The notes under the pieces are model-generated. The model saw only the letters and a list, made by a program, of their open reading frames with translations. It made no database searches and was not told the DNA's origin. A program made the translations under genes and the position numbers. Source: Monodelphis domestica (taxonomy: Eukaryota; Chordata; Mammalia; Didelphimorphia; Didelphidae). From it: a DNA stretch of 64,000 bases. Position 1 is the stretch's first letter. Each line of letters starts with the position of its first letter. Shown here in pieces: positions 13,370-25,200 of this stretch. Where the stretch lies: contig NC_077228.1 of NCBI RefSeq assembly GCF_027887165.1, positions 387,194,456 to 387,258,455 of the forward strand. Direction: 5' to 3'.

Positions 13370-13515
13370 AGCAACACTTACTGAGTGCCTCTGGGGTGCC
13401 GGGCACGGTGCCAAGTGCTCTGCAAACACTCCCTCATTTGAGCCTCACAACCCCGCCATCGAGGGCGGAGATTTCCCTGCTTTAAGCAGAGGTGAAGCGA
13501 CCTGCCGGGGCGGCC
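13370..13515 (-). mobile_element. MIR-like SINE with unusually many CpGs
   Basis: Antisense, with GGCACGGTGCCAAGTGCTCT followed by a GAAGCGACCTGCC core. It forms the left shoulder of the CpG-rich patch. Confidence 0.65.
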
Positions 13516-14110
13516 GAGCTCGCCAGGCCAGCACCGACCTTGCCTCCTGGCCCTCGGTGTGGAAGGGGGGGGGGAGGGGGCAGTTAATTTGTATTTACCG
13601 TCACTGGATATCACGCCAGCTTTAGCTTACTTCCATTCTAAGCTGACACTGGCTACTAGCAGTACTTTGGTGATGTAGCTACAAAAACCTCATTTGAACC
13701 AGAACACGGATATCGATGACGACTTTAGGAGTCCTTTTCCTTTCAGTGCACATCTAATTAGCAAATTTTTTATTGTTTTGCTACTCTGCCCACGCGACGG
13801 TCTGTACAATAACATGCATTGTAAATGACATCTGACATGCTTTTCAGATGTGCCGGTCATACATTTGTACACACACGCTTCGGTACGCACACACACGGAT
13901 TATTTACCTATATATACACAGAGAGGCAGAGGGGCAAAGAATGTTTTCTGGAGCTTGAATCAGCAGCTTTCGTGGGACGGGACAAATAACGAACCATTTT
14001 AAAAAACGACCAGCTCAGGAGGTGAGCGACGTCACGGGCGCCGGGAACAGGGAAGGGGAAAGGAGAGAGACAAAACAGCAGGCGCCACACAGGCAAGCTG
14101 AGGATGAGTA
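13440..14110. promoter_or_regulatory. Intragenic CpG-rich patch (candidate regulatory element)
   Basis: CpG is frequent here, with about ten in the first 120 bases and continuing through GATATCGATGACGAC, CCACGCGACGG and GAGCGACGTCACGGGCGCC. The last contains a CRE-like GACGTCA near 14027. No gene or splice structure was found. Function is inferred only from CpG retention in an otherwise CpG-poor intron. Confidence 0.4.
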
Positions 14111-14859
14111 AAGGGCACAGCCTTCCCTTTGGACCCTGGCCTGGTTAGGAAAGGGAAGGATCAGCACCTCTCCTCTTCCTCTCCCTGCAGAGAGAGGTGG
14201 CGGGTCTGGGATGCACTGGGGGATGAAGAAGCAGCCAGGATCACTCTCTTAGACTAGAGAAGCCGCCCAGGCCAGGCTCTCCATTTACAGATGTGGGATG
14301 GGGACCAGGAGGTGAAGGATGTGCCCGGCTAGAGACAGAGGCAGGCTGTGAGGCTGGCCCTCTGGGGCCCCCCAACATCCTCCTGGGCCTGCGCCCCACA
14401 GCCAGGGCTGCCCCCTCAGCACCTTCAGAGAGCCCTGCGGCAGGGGGGTGGGTGGGGGGGAATCTAAGGAAGGAGGAGAAAACGGGCCATTTCTCAAGTC
14501 TCTTAGCCGGAAGGTAGGCCTGGAAACATATTCCTCCGCCAGCCCTGAGACGAGTTCTGAGCTAAAAAGCCTTTCTTGATGTCCCATTCCCCACCAAAGC
14601 AAATAAACATTCTTTACAGACATGTACACATATGGATAAATCCAGCCCCATCAGAAATCACCAACACGGCCTGCGAACAGCATACCAAAAATTATTTATT
14701 ATTTAAAATCTCTGAGAGAGCATTCAGGCACAGCTGCAAAGGAACAACAAAACAGCACCTACTGTCTCAGGCACGACGATGACCTTCAACTAACATCCTC
14801 TAATTTATTAATTTGAAAATATAGTCCACAGCTAGTGGGTTTTTGAGTGGCGAGGTCCA

Positions 14860-14985
14860 GGCAACTCAGCTTAAGTGACTTGCCCAACGTCACACTAGCT
14901 AGAAAATGTATGAGGCCAGATTTGAACCCTGCTCCTCCTAACTCCAGGCCTGACGCTCTATCCACTGTGCTCCCTAGCTGCCCTC
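14860..14985 (-). mobile_element. Marsupial SINE, 5' half
   Basis: Antisense, with AAGTGACTTGCCCAACGTCA and ending CTCCCTAGCTGCCCTC. Confidence 0.8.
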
Positions 14986-15329
14986 TGCTAATGTGTAATA
15001 CAATATTTTTACAAAAAATATGGTTTCTTCCTCTGTATTGCACCCAAAGATTTTCTTTTTCCAAATATTTGAAGACAATGATAAACTCTTTTTAAACTAA
15101 TTAAAAAGAGATATTACATAAAGGTATTTCTTTAATAAGAAATGTACTCACAGGAATTCTCAAACGCTAGATAGCAAAGTACTGGTCCATCTTGAATGCT
15201 TATCTAATCTCCAAGTGAGAAGCACAACCGTAACCTTTGCTCTGAGGCATGCCAAGATTCTCAACGGTATCAACATGGGATTATCAAGCACCTACGAGGT
15301 ATCATGTCAGGCATTGAAGTGGCACAGAG

Positions 15330-15475
15330 TAAAGATGATGGTGCTTGGAGCCAGAAAGACCTGAGTTCAAATTCAGCCTCGGACACTAGTCATTTGACTG
15401 TCTGCCTCAGTAATATCTGTAAAGTGCTTTGTAAACCTTCAAGTGCTATATAAATGCTAGCTTTTGTTATTATTG
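15330..15475 (+). mobile_element. MIR-like SINE
   Basis: Sense, with CCTGAGTTCAAATTCAGCCT and tail AAGTGCTATATAAATGCTAG. Confidence 0.7.
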
Positions 15476-15594
15476 TTAATGATGCTAGGACAGCTTTCCT
15501 CTACTTCCCCTTCTCCACTCCTGATTTCCACCATCCCCATATGAAGTGATAATCTCAAAATTTCTAAAAATAGAAAATTCCCCTTAATTCTCAC

Positions 15595-15676
15595 CAGATT
15601 TACAACTGTCTACTAAGTCATCTTCCAGGACAACTTTCATAGATCGTGGAATACTTCCCACAGAGAGCCTTTGAAC
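15595..15676 (-). CDS. MCM9: MCM9 coding exon (residues 208-235)
   Basis: This is a small 82-nt coding exon, found by translating the minus strand between two better-known exons. The acceptor is CCTTTAG at 15677-15678 and the donor GTGAGAA begins at 15594. It encodes [20 protein letters not shown] followed by LVDSCKS plus the first base of a glycine codon. The phase is 0 on entry and 1 on exit, so it joins the exons on either side without a gap. The SIPRSMKV stretch is a standard MCM N-terminal signature preceding the D-L-V-D turn. The sequence is intact. Confidence 0.95.
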
Positions 15677-15779
15677 CTAAAGGAAGGGGGGAAAAAAAAA
15701 GAAAAAAGATATTTAACAAATTTACATTTTAGAAAGCCAGCCTTGAAGTCAGGAAGACATGGGTAATGAGTGTTTCACA

Positions 15780-16250
15780 CATACTGTAAAAATTAAATTA
15801 ACATACAATAATCTCAAGATTATATTTTATAAGATTTATTAATAATCATCAAAAATGGCCTTTTTGTTAATGTGCCTAGCAATCATTGGTTTTGTTCTCT
15901 TTCCCTTTTATCCCCAAATTATTGTGATTTAAAAGTTGGTTATGTTTACAAGATCCATTGGAGAGACTAGTCTTCCAAGGGATCTCAGGGGGGGAATATG
16001 TAATTGGCAATCTTGAGCCTTTGAACTACATTTCCCAGGATCCCACTGACTTCCTGTCCTTATGTGCTGACTAGACAGGAGATAAATAGGATGGTCTTCT
16101 GTGGCTAGCTCTCTTTGCTTCCTGGGTCACAGCGGGCTGTTTAAACAGGAAGATTAGCCATGGGCATGTGGTTTTATTTTGTTACCTTTTTATTTCGTTA
16201 CTTCTAGTGATTATTAATAAATCTTAAAAAATATATTTTAAGTTACTGTA
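15780..16250 (+). mobile_element. ERV 3' fragment: internal tail, polypurine tract and LTR
   Basis: Bases about 15,850-15,990 match the region before the LTR at 48,080-48,230 (AGCAAT.ATTGGTTTTGTTCT shared). A G-rich tract, TCAGGGGGGGAA, ends at 15996. An LTR-like sequence starts TGTAATTGG at 15999. Its right end is not sharply defined. No viral coding region is present. Confidence 0.6.
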
Positions 16251-17339
16251 TATTAATTTTAATTTTTATGATACTCTTTTATGCATATTGGCTTTATTCA
16301 GTGAATGAGGCAACTCTCTAAAATTACAAATTGATGGAGGGAGTTTCCAGACCAATGAAATCATAGGTCATGAAGAAAGGGGGGGAAAATGTCATTTTAT
16401 TTAAATCCCGATAGTTCTATTTTTCAAATTCAAGAATGCATTTCTTAAAAAAAGCTATTTGGCTAATATGAATAATAGTTGATTTCAAGGTTGAGGATTA
16501 TTTTTTATGGTGTCTGTGTTTGAAAATTTTTCAAGTTCTTGCTATGTGAGAGGCACTGCAACAGATATTAGAGATACAAAAATATAATATAGTCTCCACT
16601 TCTAAAGAAATGGCAAACTAACTGGGTTGGGGAGAAAGAATAGCAACAAATATATATAAGGAAGAGGTCTAGGAAAGGGGCTCTGAAAAATTTTAGGTTC
16701 AGGGGGAAGAGTTCATCATAGGCACGGGGTTGGATATGCAAAAGCAGGACTTGAATGAAGTACATAGGACAGATTAAGGAACTTGGCATGACATCAGGCC
16801 AGAAATGTAGGCTGGATCTAGTTTATAGGGAACCTCTAACACCCAGAGTAGGAATTTATGCTTTATTCAATGGGAAATGAGAAGTTAATTTTTAAGAGGA
16901 AAAGTGACTTTGTCAGAAAAAAAAAACCCACTACCATAGCTGTTTAAGAAGAAATTAAAAGATACATTATAAAAGGGACAGCCTGAAGGCAGAAAAACAC
17001 GTTAGGAAATGATTATACTACTTTAAATGAGAAGGGAAGACCACCTGAGCTAGGTTAAGTGGGAATAAAAGAGGGGAAGATCATACCTAATGAAGGTCTT
17101 GGAGTTTATTAAAGTTGTAGATGAATTATTATATAAACATTTTTTTTCCAAAGAATACTATAAGCTACATGAAGGCAGAGAATGTTTTCATTTTGGGGGG
17201 TGGGATATATCCCTGGCACCTGGCAAGTACTAAGTAAATGCTTGGTAATTAACTGATTACCTTAAAGAGTTTCTAGTCTTATACGGGAGATAAAAACATG
17301 GCTGTGATATACTATAATAATAATGGATATTTAGAGAGC

Positions 17340-17585
17340 TCTCTTTAACATCTGCCAAGGACTTTCCTTCAAGTCTCTGCTAGAATCCTATCTTTTTAAA
17401 GAAGCCTTACCCCTGAATCCTAGTGCTTTCCCTTTGAGATTATGCTCTATATCTCATTTGATATTATTTGCATGTTGTCTCTCCTTTAAAAGTGTGCCTT
17501 GAGGTCAAAGACTGTTTTTGCCTTTCCTTGAATCCCTAGTCTAAGTGCTGGCACACAGTAAGCACTGAATAAGTGCTTAAAAACA
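17340..17585 (+). mobile_element. L2-like LINE 3' end
   Basis: It runs from TTCAAGTCTCTGCTAGAATC to CAGTAAGCACTGAATAAGTG, the L2 tail pattern. MIR-like pieces follow at 17,590-17,830. Confidence 0.6.
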
Positions 17586-17940
17586 TGCTTTACATGTATT
17601 ATCTTATTTTTTTCCCCTCAAAACAATTCTATGAGGTGTCAATTATCTTCATTTCAAAGATGAAGAAACTGAGGCCGAATCATAGTTGTATCACTAATAA
17701 ATGTCTGAGGCTAGTTTTGAACCCGGATCATTATCATCATCTTCATCATCATTGCCAGCATTTTTATAGCACCTGCTATATGCCAGGCACTGTGTTAAGC
17801 ATTTTCCAATTATTATCTCATTTGAGTACAGCTCTCTATTCCCTTTAAAAACTGTGAAAACTTTGTTTTAAGAGCGAAAAATTATTTTATTTCTTCAAAT
17901 TAATCTATGCCTTTCCTCCCATATTTCCAAGTTTTCTTAC

Positions 17941-18257
17941 CTGTTCCTGAATTTTTATTTCTTGATAATCTCTACAATGTGTGGAAGAGGATGATGAGTC
18001 TGAGAGACAAGTGAATTTAGAGGAATTGCAGCCTTCTTTGTTCGGGCATGAAGATGGACGGCAGAATGTATAATGCTGCTCAAAGTCAGCTTTAACCACA
18101 AAAACATGTTTGCACTTATTACACATGTAATCCCGTTCATACTCCAGGACCTTGACCAGACTGGTACGAATCACTGTCCCAGTGACGGATAAAAAGTGGC
18201 CCACATCTTTGGTTTTAGGAATATGATCCCTCATCAGTTCAGGACAGACAGGCAGAC
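17941..18257 (-). CDS. MCM9: MCM9 coding exon with zinc-finger cysteines (residues 102-207)
   Basis: This 317-nt exon encodes the zinc-binding part of the MCM9 N-terminal domain. Acceptor CCTTATTAG is at 18258-18259 and donor GTAAGAA starts at 17940. The start is phase 1, completing the split Gly102, and the end is phase 0. The peptide contains [19 protein letters not shown] and then [10 protein letters not shown]. Candidate zinc ligands are Cys147 and Cys150 (CX2C), with Cys167, Cys172, Cys178 and Cys185 after them. A serine run at about 189-193 lies before a conserved [12 protein letters not shown] end. In MCM proteins this domain contacts DNA and neighbouring subunits. The flanking open frame beyond both splice sites is intronic. 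I see no disabling change. Confidence 0.97.
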
Positions 18258-20214
18258 CTAATAAGGGGAAAAAAGCAACAGTCACGTTACCTTGTGATGT
18301 CTTACCATACATGAAAAGTATACTGTTCTACAGATCTCTTTCAAGCAAAAACTTCCTTTTATTTTGCTTAAGAATCAATTTAAAGAGTCACAATCAATTT
18401 CACTAAGAATAGAAAAATCACTTGAACTTTTTAGTTTTAAAAGCTGAACCTGGATTCTAAAAAGTCTATGGCTAGTCTTTACAGTGACTTTAAGGAAACC
18501 TAATACCCTACAACTTGAACAATTAACAGAATTCTACAAGGGAGCATTGCTACCTTCGAAGGAACAAAGCCTGAATTTGACAAATATATCTACCCTGCCT
18601 TACACAAGACTAGTATATTCCCTAATGCCCCCAAAGATTAAAAGTCAACAATTCTGTCACTAAACTACCAAACAACATATTAACACTTCATTAATTAACA
18701 GGTTAACCCTGGACATCACCTTTCCCTTTAAAAAAACTTACATTTCTGTATCCTTCAGAAACCAAAGGCAAATGAGACTGTGGAAAGACCTATGGGGTTT
18801 CATTTGCTTAAGTGAAGAATGTAGAAGGAGAAAGAAAAAGAGAAAAAAGAAGAAAGAGCTGACAAGAGAGTAGCAAGGTAGAATGAGAGAGGAAAAAACC
18901 CCCAAAGTATTTTTCAGTCAACATCCACACTATTTTTTACTGTTGTCTCTGGCATACATAGATTACAGAAAGAATCTCAGCATGATGTTAATGTTGTTAA
19001 TTCAGTTAAGCCCACATTGCTATTTTTAATAATACAATTCAGTGGAAACACCACAAGGCCTATAACTTTTCTTTGAAAACGAATCCTATTCTAACATTCA
19101 CATTACTTCTAGGTGGGATGTCATCTCTTGGTTTGAACCCCCAGAAGAGTGCCTGTTGCTTATTTAACCTAATTAGAATAATGTCAACACAACTTAAGGG
19201 TTCTAGTAGTCTTAGTTATCTTCCTTTTGTTCGCCAGGCTTTCTATTGGAGTGTGGGAGTTAATTACATTCTTAAAAATAATTTTCAAATAGTCACTAAA
19301 TGTCCTCAAATATAACAGCTGATTGATACTAAAATGAAAAACATGTTTAATAAAAACTATTCCCCAAAATATCTGAAAAATCTTCCTTACTAACCCAATG
19401 ATAACTTCTCATAATTCTTATGACAGAAGAATGGAAAAAAATATAAATCAGTTGGATTTCTCAAATTGGCCCCATTCTTGTTTCCCACCAAGTTTCTCCA
19501 TTTGAGTTCTCCTTAACCACTGCTTCCAGAGAAAACCAATTTCCTTACCCAACTTTTACAAGCTTTGAATTAAAAATGTACCTTCCCTCATTCATCCCTT
19601 CTACTATCCTCCTTTGACCATGCCTTCTGGAATCCCTGTTCCACTGTCTTGAGATTTCCCTTCATACCAGAGCTCTTCTTTCTCTCTCTTTTGTACCATT
19701 ATCTTTTCAAAAGCCTGTTTCTCTCCTAAAGATGACATTTCCAGCCGTCTACCCCTGCCAAGAGGACCAAGGATCAGCTCCATGGAATAGGAGCTTTTCA
19801 AATGGTTCTAAGAATCTTAAATCTAAAGCTAGAATGGACCTCAGAGGCTATTTTTTTAGAGTTTAACCACTTTCAGGGGAAGGTCTTGGGAGATTATTAC
19901 AATATTTTTTTGACACAGGTAGTAAGCATCAGAAGTAAGATTTGAACCCCAGTCCTCTGACTCCAGAATCCTCTAGAATGATGTTTAATCACCATGTTGA
20001 TCTGAGTTCATTTTTACACTTGTTATTATACTGTAAATTGTTCTGGTTCTGCTCACTGTATCACTTCAAAGTGAGGCTCAAGAGATGCACATGGCCTTTC
20101 ACCTTCTTTTATATAAACTTATACTTTTACAGTTTTGATAATAAAATAAGCCTCTCTCCACCTCCCCCCCCCTTTTCCTTTTTCTTCCCCTTTTTAAACC
20201 CTATGTTCTGTTGT

Positions 20215-20375
20215 AATATTAGTTCTAAGACAGAAGGATGGCAAGGACTAAACAGTGGGGGTTAAATTACTTGCCCAAGGTCACAGAGCTAGGAAGTATC
20301 TGGGACCAGATTTAAATACAGAATTTCCTGCCACTGAGCCTGGTTGTCTATCCACTGAACCACCTAGCTTCCCCC
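20215..20375 (-). mobile_element. Marsupial SINE
   Basis: Antisense, with TTACTTGCCCAAGGTCACAG and ending CCACCTAGCTTCCCC. Confidence 0.8.
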
Positions 20376-20689
20376 TCCCTTCTTATTGTATTCTCAGACT
20401 CCTTTGCTTTCTCCTTTTAAGATAAACAAAGTATAACAGAAACCAATCCCAGGCCCTCTGTCTTTTTTGATTCTTTCTATGCTCCCTGCTGTTGCCATGG
20501 TTCTTAGAGAACTCTTACATCATCCTTTTTCCTACCCCTAACTCTCTAGAGTGTAAACATTTCCCCCTTATAAAGTCTTTTTTGATTGCTCACTTGTACT
20601 TACCTTTTTATGGTTCTCTTTACTTCTGTGTTTACATTTTAAGTTTCCAGGAGACATCTCACTATAGCTTGGGACGGAGATCTAGTCTT

Positions 20690-22280
20690 TTCATCAGGAA
20701 TGCTGGGAAATTTTCTGCTCCATCCTATTTCACCATAAGGTTATATTGTATTGCTAGATGAATTATTCTTGCTTATAGGCCGGTGTCTTGTTTTTTGGGA
20801 CATTGTATCACATACTCTCAGCTCCTTTATGGTTGAAGCTGCTCACTCGGATGTGATCCCGATTATGGTTTCTCAGGACGTAAAACTTTTCATGATTGCT
20901 TACAGTATTTTTTGCTGAGAAACTCTGGATTTGGGCTATGACATTCTTAGTTTCCTTTTTGAGGTTCCTTCCTGGATGATCAACAGTTTTTTTTACTTTG
21001 TACTAGTGTTCCAAGAGTCTAATAGGCAATTTTATTTCATGATTTCTTGAAATATATCCAGTCTCTCTTTTTTCTGGGTCATTTCTTTTAAAAGGTAACT
21101 CAATGATTCTTAAATTCTCTCTACATGATCTGTTTTCTAGGTTGATTATTTAAATGATACTTTACATTTTCTTCAATCTTTTGACTTTGCTTTAATATTT
21201 CTTACTGCCTCTTGTGGTCATTAACTTGTTTGGTTCACTCTAATTTTTTGGAATCTATTACCTGGGTAAGATTTTCTATCTTTTGTTCCAAACTGTTAAT
21301 TTTTATTCCAAATCTTTGCTCCAAAACTCTTTATCTTTTTCATAAAAACAAACAAACAAACAAACAAGACAGAAGAGCAGTAAGGGCTAGGCAATGGGGA
21401 TGCCCAGGAAGTGTCTGAGAGCATATTTGAACCCAGTACCTCCTGTTCTAGGCCTGGCTCTTAATCCACTAAGCCACCTTGTTCCACACACCCCCTCCCC
21501 TTGTCCCCCAATTCCTGGGCCATATCTAAAATAAATGTCAATCTGCAACTTGAGATCATCCTCTTCACTGTGAGGAGGTTGACAGTGTGTTTCATCCATT
21601 TCTTTCCAATTCTCTTTTCATTCTGTAATATCTTTCAAACTCAATCTTAAAAATTTCTGCATCATTTCTTCTAGGAAGTCTAATTGCTCTCCTGGGCAAG
21701 GAGTGCAATGTTTCCAGAAATCTGCATCGAGTCCAAGATCTGCTCTGACCAGTCCCACATCAGGGGTCCTCAGTCCTGAGCCCAAGCTCTCAGACCCTTG
21801 GGGAGGCTTGTCATCCAGAGCGAGTCCCTGATCAACTCTAGAACACTGATGCTACTGGCCTCACTTAGAGCTTGGGGCACCGAGTCTTTCCTGGTCCCCA
21901 TTGCTGGAGTGTCCCTCTAGGCTGGCCTGAGAGCTCCAAGGTCTCAAGCTGTGGACTCAGGCCAGGGCTAGGTTCGTGTTCAGCTTTGTGCTCTGAGCTC
22001 CGGGTGCGGAGGCGTGATCCTGGCTCACCCTCTTTTTTTGCTTCCTGGCTGGGCCCCTGGACTATATAAACTGAATTTTGGGATCTTGGGTTGGAAACAC
22101 GACCCTCTGGTTTCTCCTTCCACTTCTTAGTCACTGCTCCGGCCAACATTCTCCTTAGTGGGCAACAGGAGTAGCTGTGGGGAAGCCGGGCTGCCTCAGG
22201 CGTGCTCCCCCTCAGAGCAGGCACCTCCTTTGCTCCCACTCTCTTACCATCCCCCTGGCCCAAGCTCTGACCCTCTCCCA
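20690..22280 (-). mobile_element. Degenerate LINE-like sequence (possible L1 ORF1/5' region)
   Basis: The plus strand is pyrimidine-rich with repeated TTTTCT.. wording of the kind seen in antisense marsupial L1 ORF1. It then passes into GC-richer sequence (21.7-22.28 kb) that could be a LINE 5' region. A SINE interrupts it at 21,365-21,485. Many stops are present. The family is uncertain. Confidence 0.35.
21365..21485 (-). mobile_element. Marsupial SINE, internally deleted
   Basis: Antisense. The usual TTAAGTGACTTGCCCAGGGT block is reduced to GGGGATGCCCAGGAAG. Confidence 0.75.
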
Positions 22281-22399
22281 TCTACCAACAGCTCCCCTTC
22301 TCTCTAACCTCTGCTCAAGGGTCCAAGATACCGCCCACTGCTCATTCTTTCAAAAATACTTCTAAATGACGTCATTATTTTGCTCAAAAAGGTGCTTTC

Positions 22400-22760
22400 T
22401 GTTGCTTAGTAGATAACACACAACTCCCTCCGCTCGGCTGCTACTAGCAGGCTCCATGTTGTCGCCCCACATGCAACAAGAGCTCTTTTTCAGAATGCCT
22501 CTCCAACCCGACCCGCCTCCTCCGTGCAGTGATGGTCCTGTCCTTGGCCAAGGCTTTCTGTCGGTCCTCATCAGCCTGCATCTTCTTTGTTTCAGTCTAA
22601 TGCTCCAGCTCGCGGATGTGCTCTGAGATCCTCGGTGGCCAGCGTGCGGACGCGATCTCCTAGCTCTGTGACAACGAATGACGATCCCACGCAGGCCTTA
22701 TTCCAGTCACTGATAGAAAGTGTGGAACAGCACAGCACCAGAGCACACCTGTGAGGGCCT
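22400..22760 (-). pseudogene. Possible retrocopy remnant with coiled-coil-like frame
   Basis: One minus-strand frame near 22,520-22,640 reads EHIRELEH, a stop, then TETKKMQADEDRQKALAKDR. This is charged and heptad-like with rather many CpGs. There is an in-frame stop and no clear ends. I cannot name a parent gene, and chance or LINE origin remains possible. Confidence 0.25.
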
Positions 22761-23004
22761 CTCGAGATCCCGCCTGCCTCTTAGACAGAACCACTCTTCA
22801 GGCATGACTGTTACCCAATGAATTCAGTGTCTAACTATTCTCATTTAATCACCTCTCTCCATGTTCTCCACCAGAATAGTACAAGATCTTTTAGCAAAAA
22901 AGCTTGGATAAGATCTGGGGTAACTACATCTGCAGCATTTCCTTCCAGTACTAATTTAGTTACTTGTATCAAAAAGTGACTGAGGCATGACTTCATTCTT
23001 TTTA

Positions 23005-23385
23005 TTTTAGAAAATTTTATTTAGTCAATTTAGAACATTATTCCTTGGTTACAAGAATCATATTCTTTCCCTTCCTCCCCTCCCCCACCATTCCTGTAGC
23101 TGACTCACAATTCCATTGGGTATTACTTGTGTCCTTGATCAGAACCTATTTCCATGTTGTTGTTTGCACTAAGATGTTCATTTAGGCTCTACATCCCCAG
23201 CCATATCCCCTCGACTCGTGTATTCAAGCAGTTATTTTTCTTCTGTGTTTCTGCTCCACCACTTTCCTCTGAATGTGGATAGTGCTCTTTCTCATACATC
23301 CCTCTGGGTTGTTCACTAATGGAGAAGTCCATTACATTCGATTGTACCACAGTGTATCAGTCTCTGTGTACAATGTCCCCCCCAC
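23005..23385 (-). mobile_element. L1-type 3' end, copy 1 of a tandem pair
   Basis: Antisense L1 tail beginning at its A-rich end (TTTTATTTTAGAAAATTTTA) and containing TAGTCAATTTAGAACATTAT and CCATTACATTCGATTGTACC. It breaks off where copy 2 begins. Confidence 0.75.
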
Positions 23386-23395
23386 CCCCCATTTG

Positions 23396-24190
23396 AATGA
23401 GTTTATTTAGTCAATTTAGAACATTATTCCTTGGTTACAAGAATCACATTATTTCCCTCCCTCCCCTCCACCCACTCATCCGGCAGCCAATGTACGGTTT
23501 CATTGGGTATTACTTGTGTCCTTGATCAGAACCTATTTCCATGTTGTTGTTTACACTAGGATATTCATTTAGTCTACATCCCCAACCATATCCCTTCGAC
23601 CCATGTATTCAAGCAGTTGTTTTTCTTCAGTGTTTTTACTCCCACTGTGTTTCCTCTGGATGTGGATAGTGGTTTTCCTCGTAGATTCCTCCAAGTTGTT
23701 CGGGGTCATTGCATTGCCACTAATGGAGAAGTCCATTACATTCGATTGTACTACAGTGTATCAGTCTCTCTGTATAATGTTTTCCTGGTTCTGCTCCTCT
23801 CGCTCTGCATCACTTCCTGGAGGTTGTTCCAGTCTCCATGGAATTCCTCCACTTTATTATTCCTTTTAGCACAATAGTATTCCATCACCAACATATACCA
23901 CAATTTGCTTAGCCATTCCCCAATTGAGGGGCATCCCCTCATTTTCCAATTTTTGGCCACCACAAAGAGTGCAGCTATGAATATTCTTGTACAAGTCTTT
24001 TTCCTTATTATCTCTTTGGGGTACAAACTCAGCAGTGCTATGGCTGGATCAAAGGGCAGACAGCCTTTTATCTTCCTTTGGGCATAGTTCCAAATTGCCC
24101 TTCAGAATGGTTGGATCAGTTCACAACTCCACCAGCAATGAATTAATGTCCTGAATTTGCCACATCCCCTCCAGCATTCATTGCTTTCCA
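23396..24190 (-). mobile_element. L1-type 3' end, copy 2 of a tandem pair
   Basis: It repeats the same tail (TTTAGTCAATTTAGAACATT onward) and continues about 400 bp further through AGTATTCCATCACCAACATA and TTTGGCCACCACAAAGAGTG. Antisense, truncated at about 24,190. Confidence 0.8.
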
Positions 24191-24939
24191 TTGCTGAGCA
24201 TGACTTAATTTTTGATGAAGCCATATTGACTCTTCTGCTTCCCTTCTATTCATCAACCATCTTATTAACAATTTGTTCTAGAATTTTCCCAGGTAACAAA
24301 GTACATTTCTCTAGCATATGGAACAGAGACTCTGTTCTTTCCCCTTTTTGAAATTGGGATTCTACCTATCTTTCCTTTGAACATTTGAAATCTGCTTTCC
24401 CTAGATTAAGAGTGCATGCCTGACTATATCTAGATTTTCTTTCCTTCATCACAAATTCTAGGAGGGAATGGTCATGTATCCTGAGGTTCCCATCATTTCC
24501 ATCCTAGCAACCATTTATTCGCTGTTATAATTGGCTCTGTAACAGAATTTCCACTTATTGCTTCCTCTACCTTTTGAAGGATGAAATTATCATTAAAGCA
24601 AGGCACATGACACATGCTTAATAAAATGAAGGATATAAAAAATGACTAAATGGCCTGGGAAAGAGGAAAAAAGAAGAAACTATTGGTCAGGGCATAAAAC
24701 TAAGGGGGAACAGAACCACCAGAAGTTACAATATAGAAATTATCTCCCAATAAAAAACAATCTCACCACTTCTGGAAATTTGATCTCTTTGAGTGGAATC
24801 AGTAATCATGAAGCTCTCTGAGCAAACCTCTTTTAGCTTAGCAGAAAAAGAACATGGGGTATAACATTAATATCCAGTATACCTGAGATTGCACTTCATA
24901 CCCAGCAAACTGATAAAGATGAAAAATATATGATAAATA

Positions 24940-25200
24940 CAGAGGAGTGTGAAAAAATACAGAGCCAGGCACAGTGAAATAAGTAGAACCAGGAAAACAA
25001 CAAAAACAATAACTATGATGATGTCAATGGAAAGAACAACAACATACCCAGAACCGAATAAGGAAAATTATAACAATCAAGGCTGTCCTAAAGGAAGGAG
25101 ATACCGACTCCTGCCTTTCTGCGGAGGTAGGAGGTCAAGGGTATCAAACACTGGATGTAATTTCAGACTTTCTCATATATTGGTTAGTTAATTTTTTTGT
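24940..25200 (+). mobile_element. L1-type LINE 3' fragment
   Basis: It contains AGTGAAATAAGTAGAACCAG followed by GAAAACAACAAAAACAATAA, the wording of the sense L1 tail also seen at 53.6 kb. Confidence 0.5.

Larger units (their letters stand above)
468..15594 (-). other. MCM9: MCM9 intron between coding exons 3 and 4 (15.1 kb)
   Basis: This intron is bounded by the donor at 15594 and acceptor at 468-469. It contains an L1 3' region (5.6-6.9 kb), RTE-like and L2 debris (7.2-9.8 kb), many SINEs and a CpG-rich patch (13.44-14.11 kb). The parts at 500-3,540 and 3,790-5,640 are mostly unassigned AT-rich sequence, apart from short SINE or L2 pieces near 2,370-2,490 and 4,405-4,620. I saw no further MCM9 exon and none is needed, because the phases join. 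Confidence 0.85.
15677..17940 (-). other. MCM9: MCM9 intron between coding exons 2 and 3 (2.3 kb)
   Basis: This intron is bounded by the donor at 17940 and acceptor at 15677-15678. It holds a retroviral 3' fragment (15,780-16,250), an L2 piece and MIR-like pieces near 17.3-17.8 kb. The stretch 16,260-17,300 is unassigned. Confidence 0.85.

Noticed and set aside
14285..14629. 114-residue minus-strand open frame in GC-rich intronic DNA
   Set aside because: Proline/glycine/serine-rich composition expected from GC bias. A plus-strand frame overlaps it and no known protein is recalled.
23603..24026. Several open frames up to 91 residues on both strands
   Set aside because: They lie entirely in L1 3' end sequence, which is non-coding in the sense used here.
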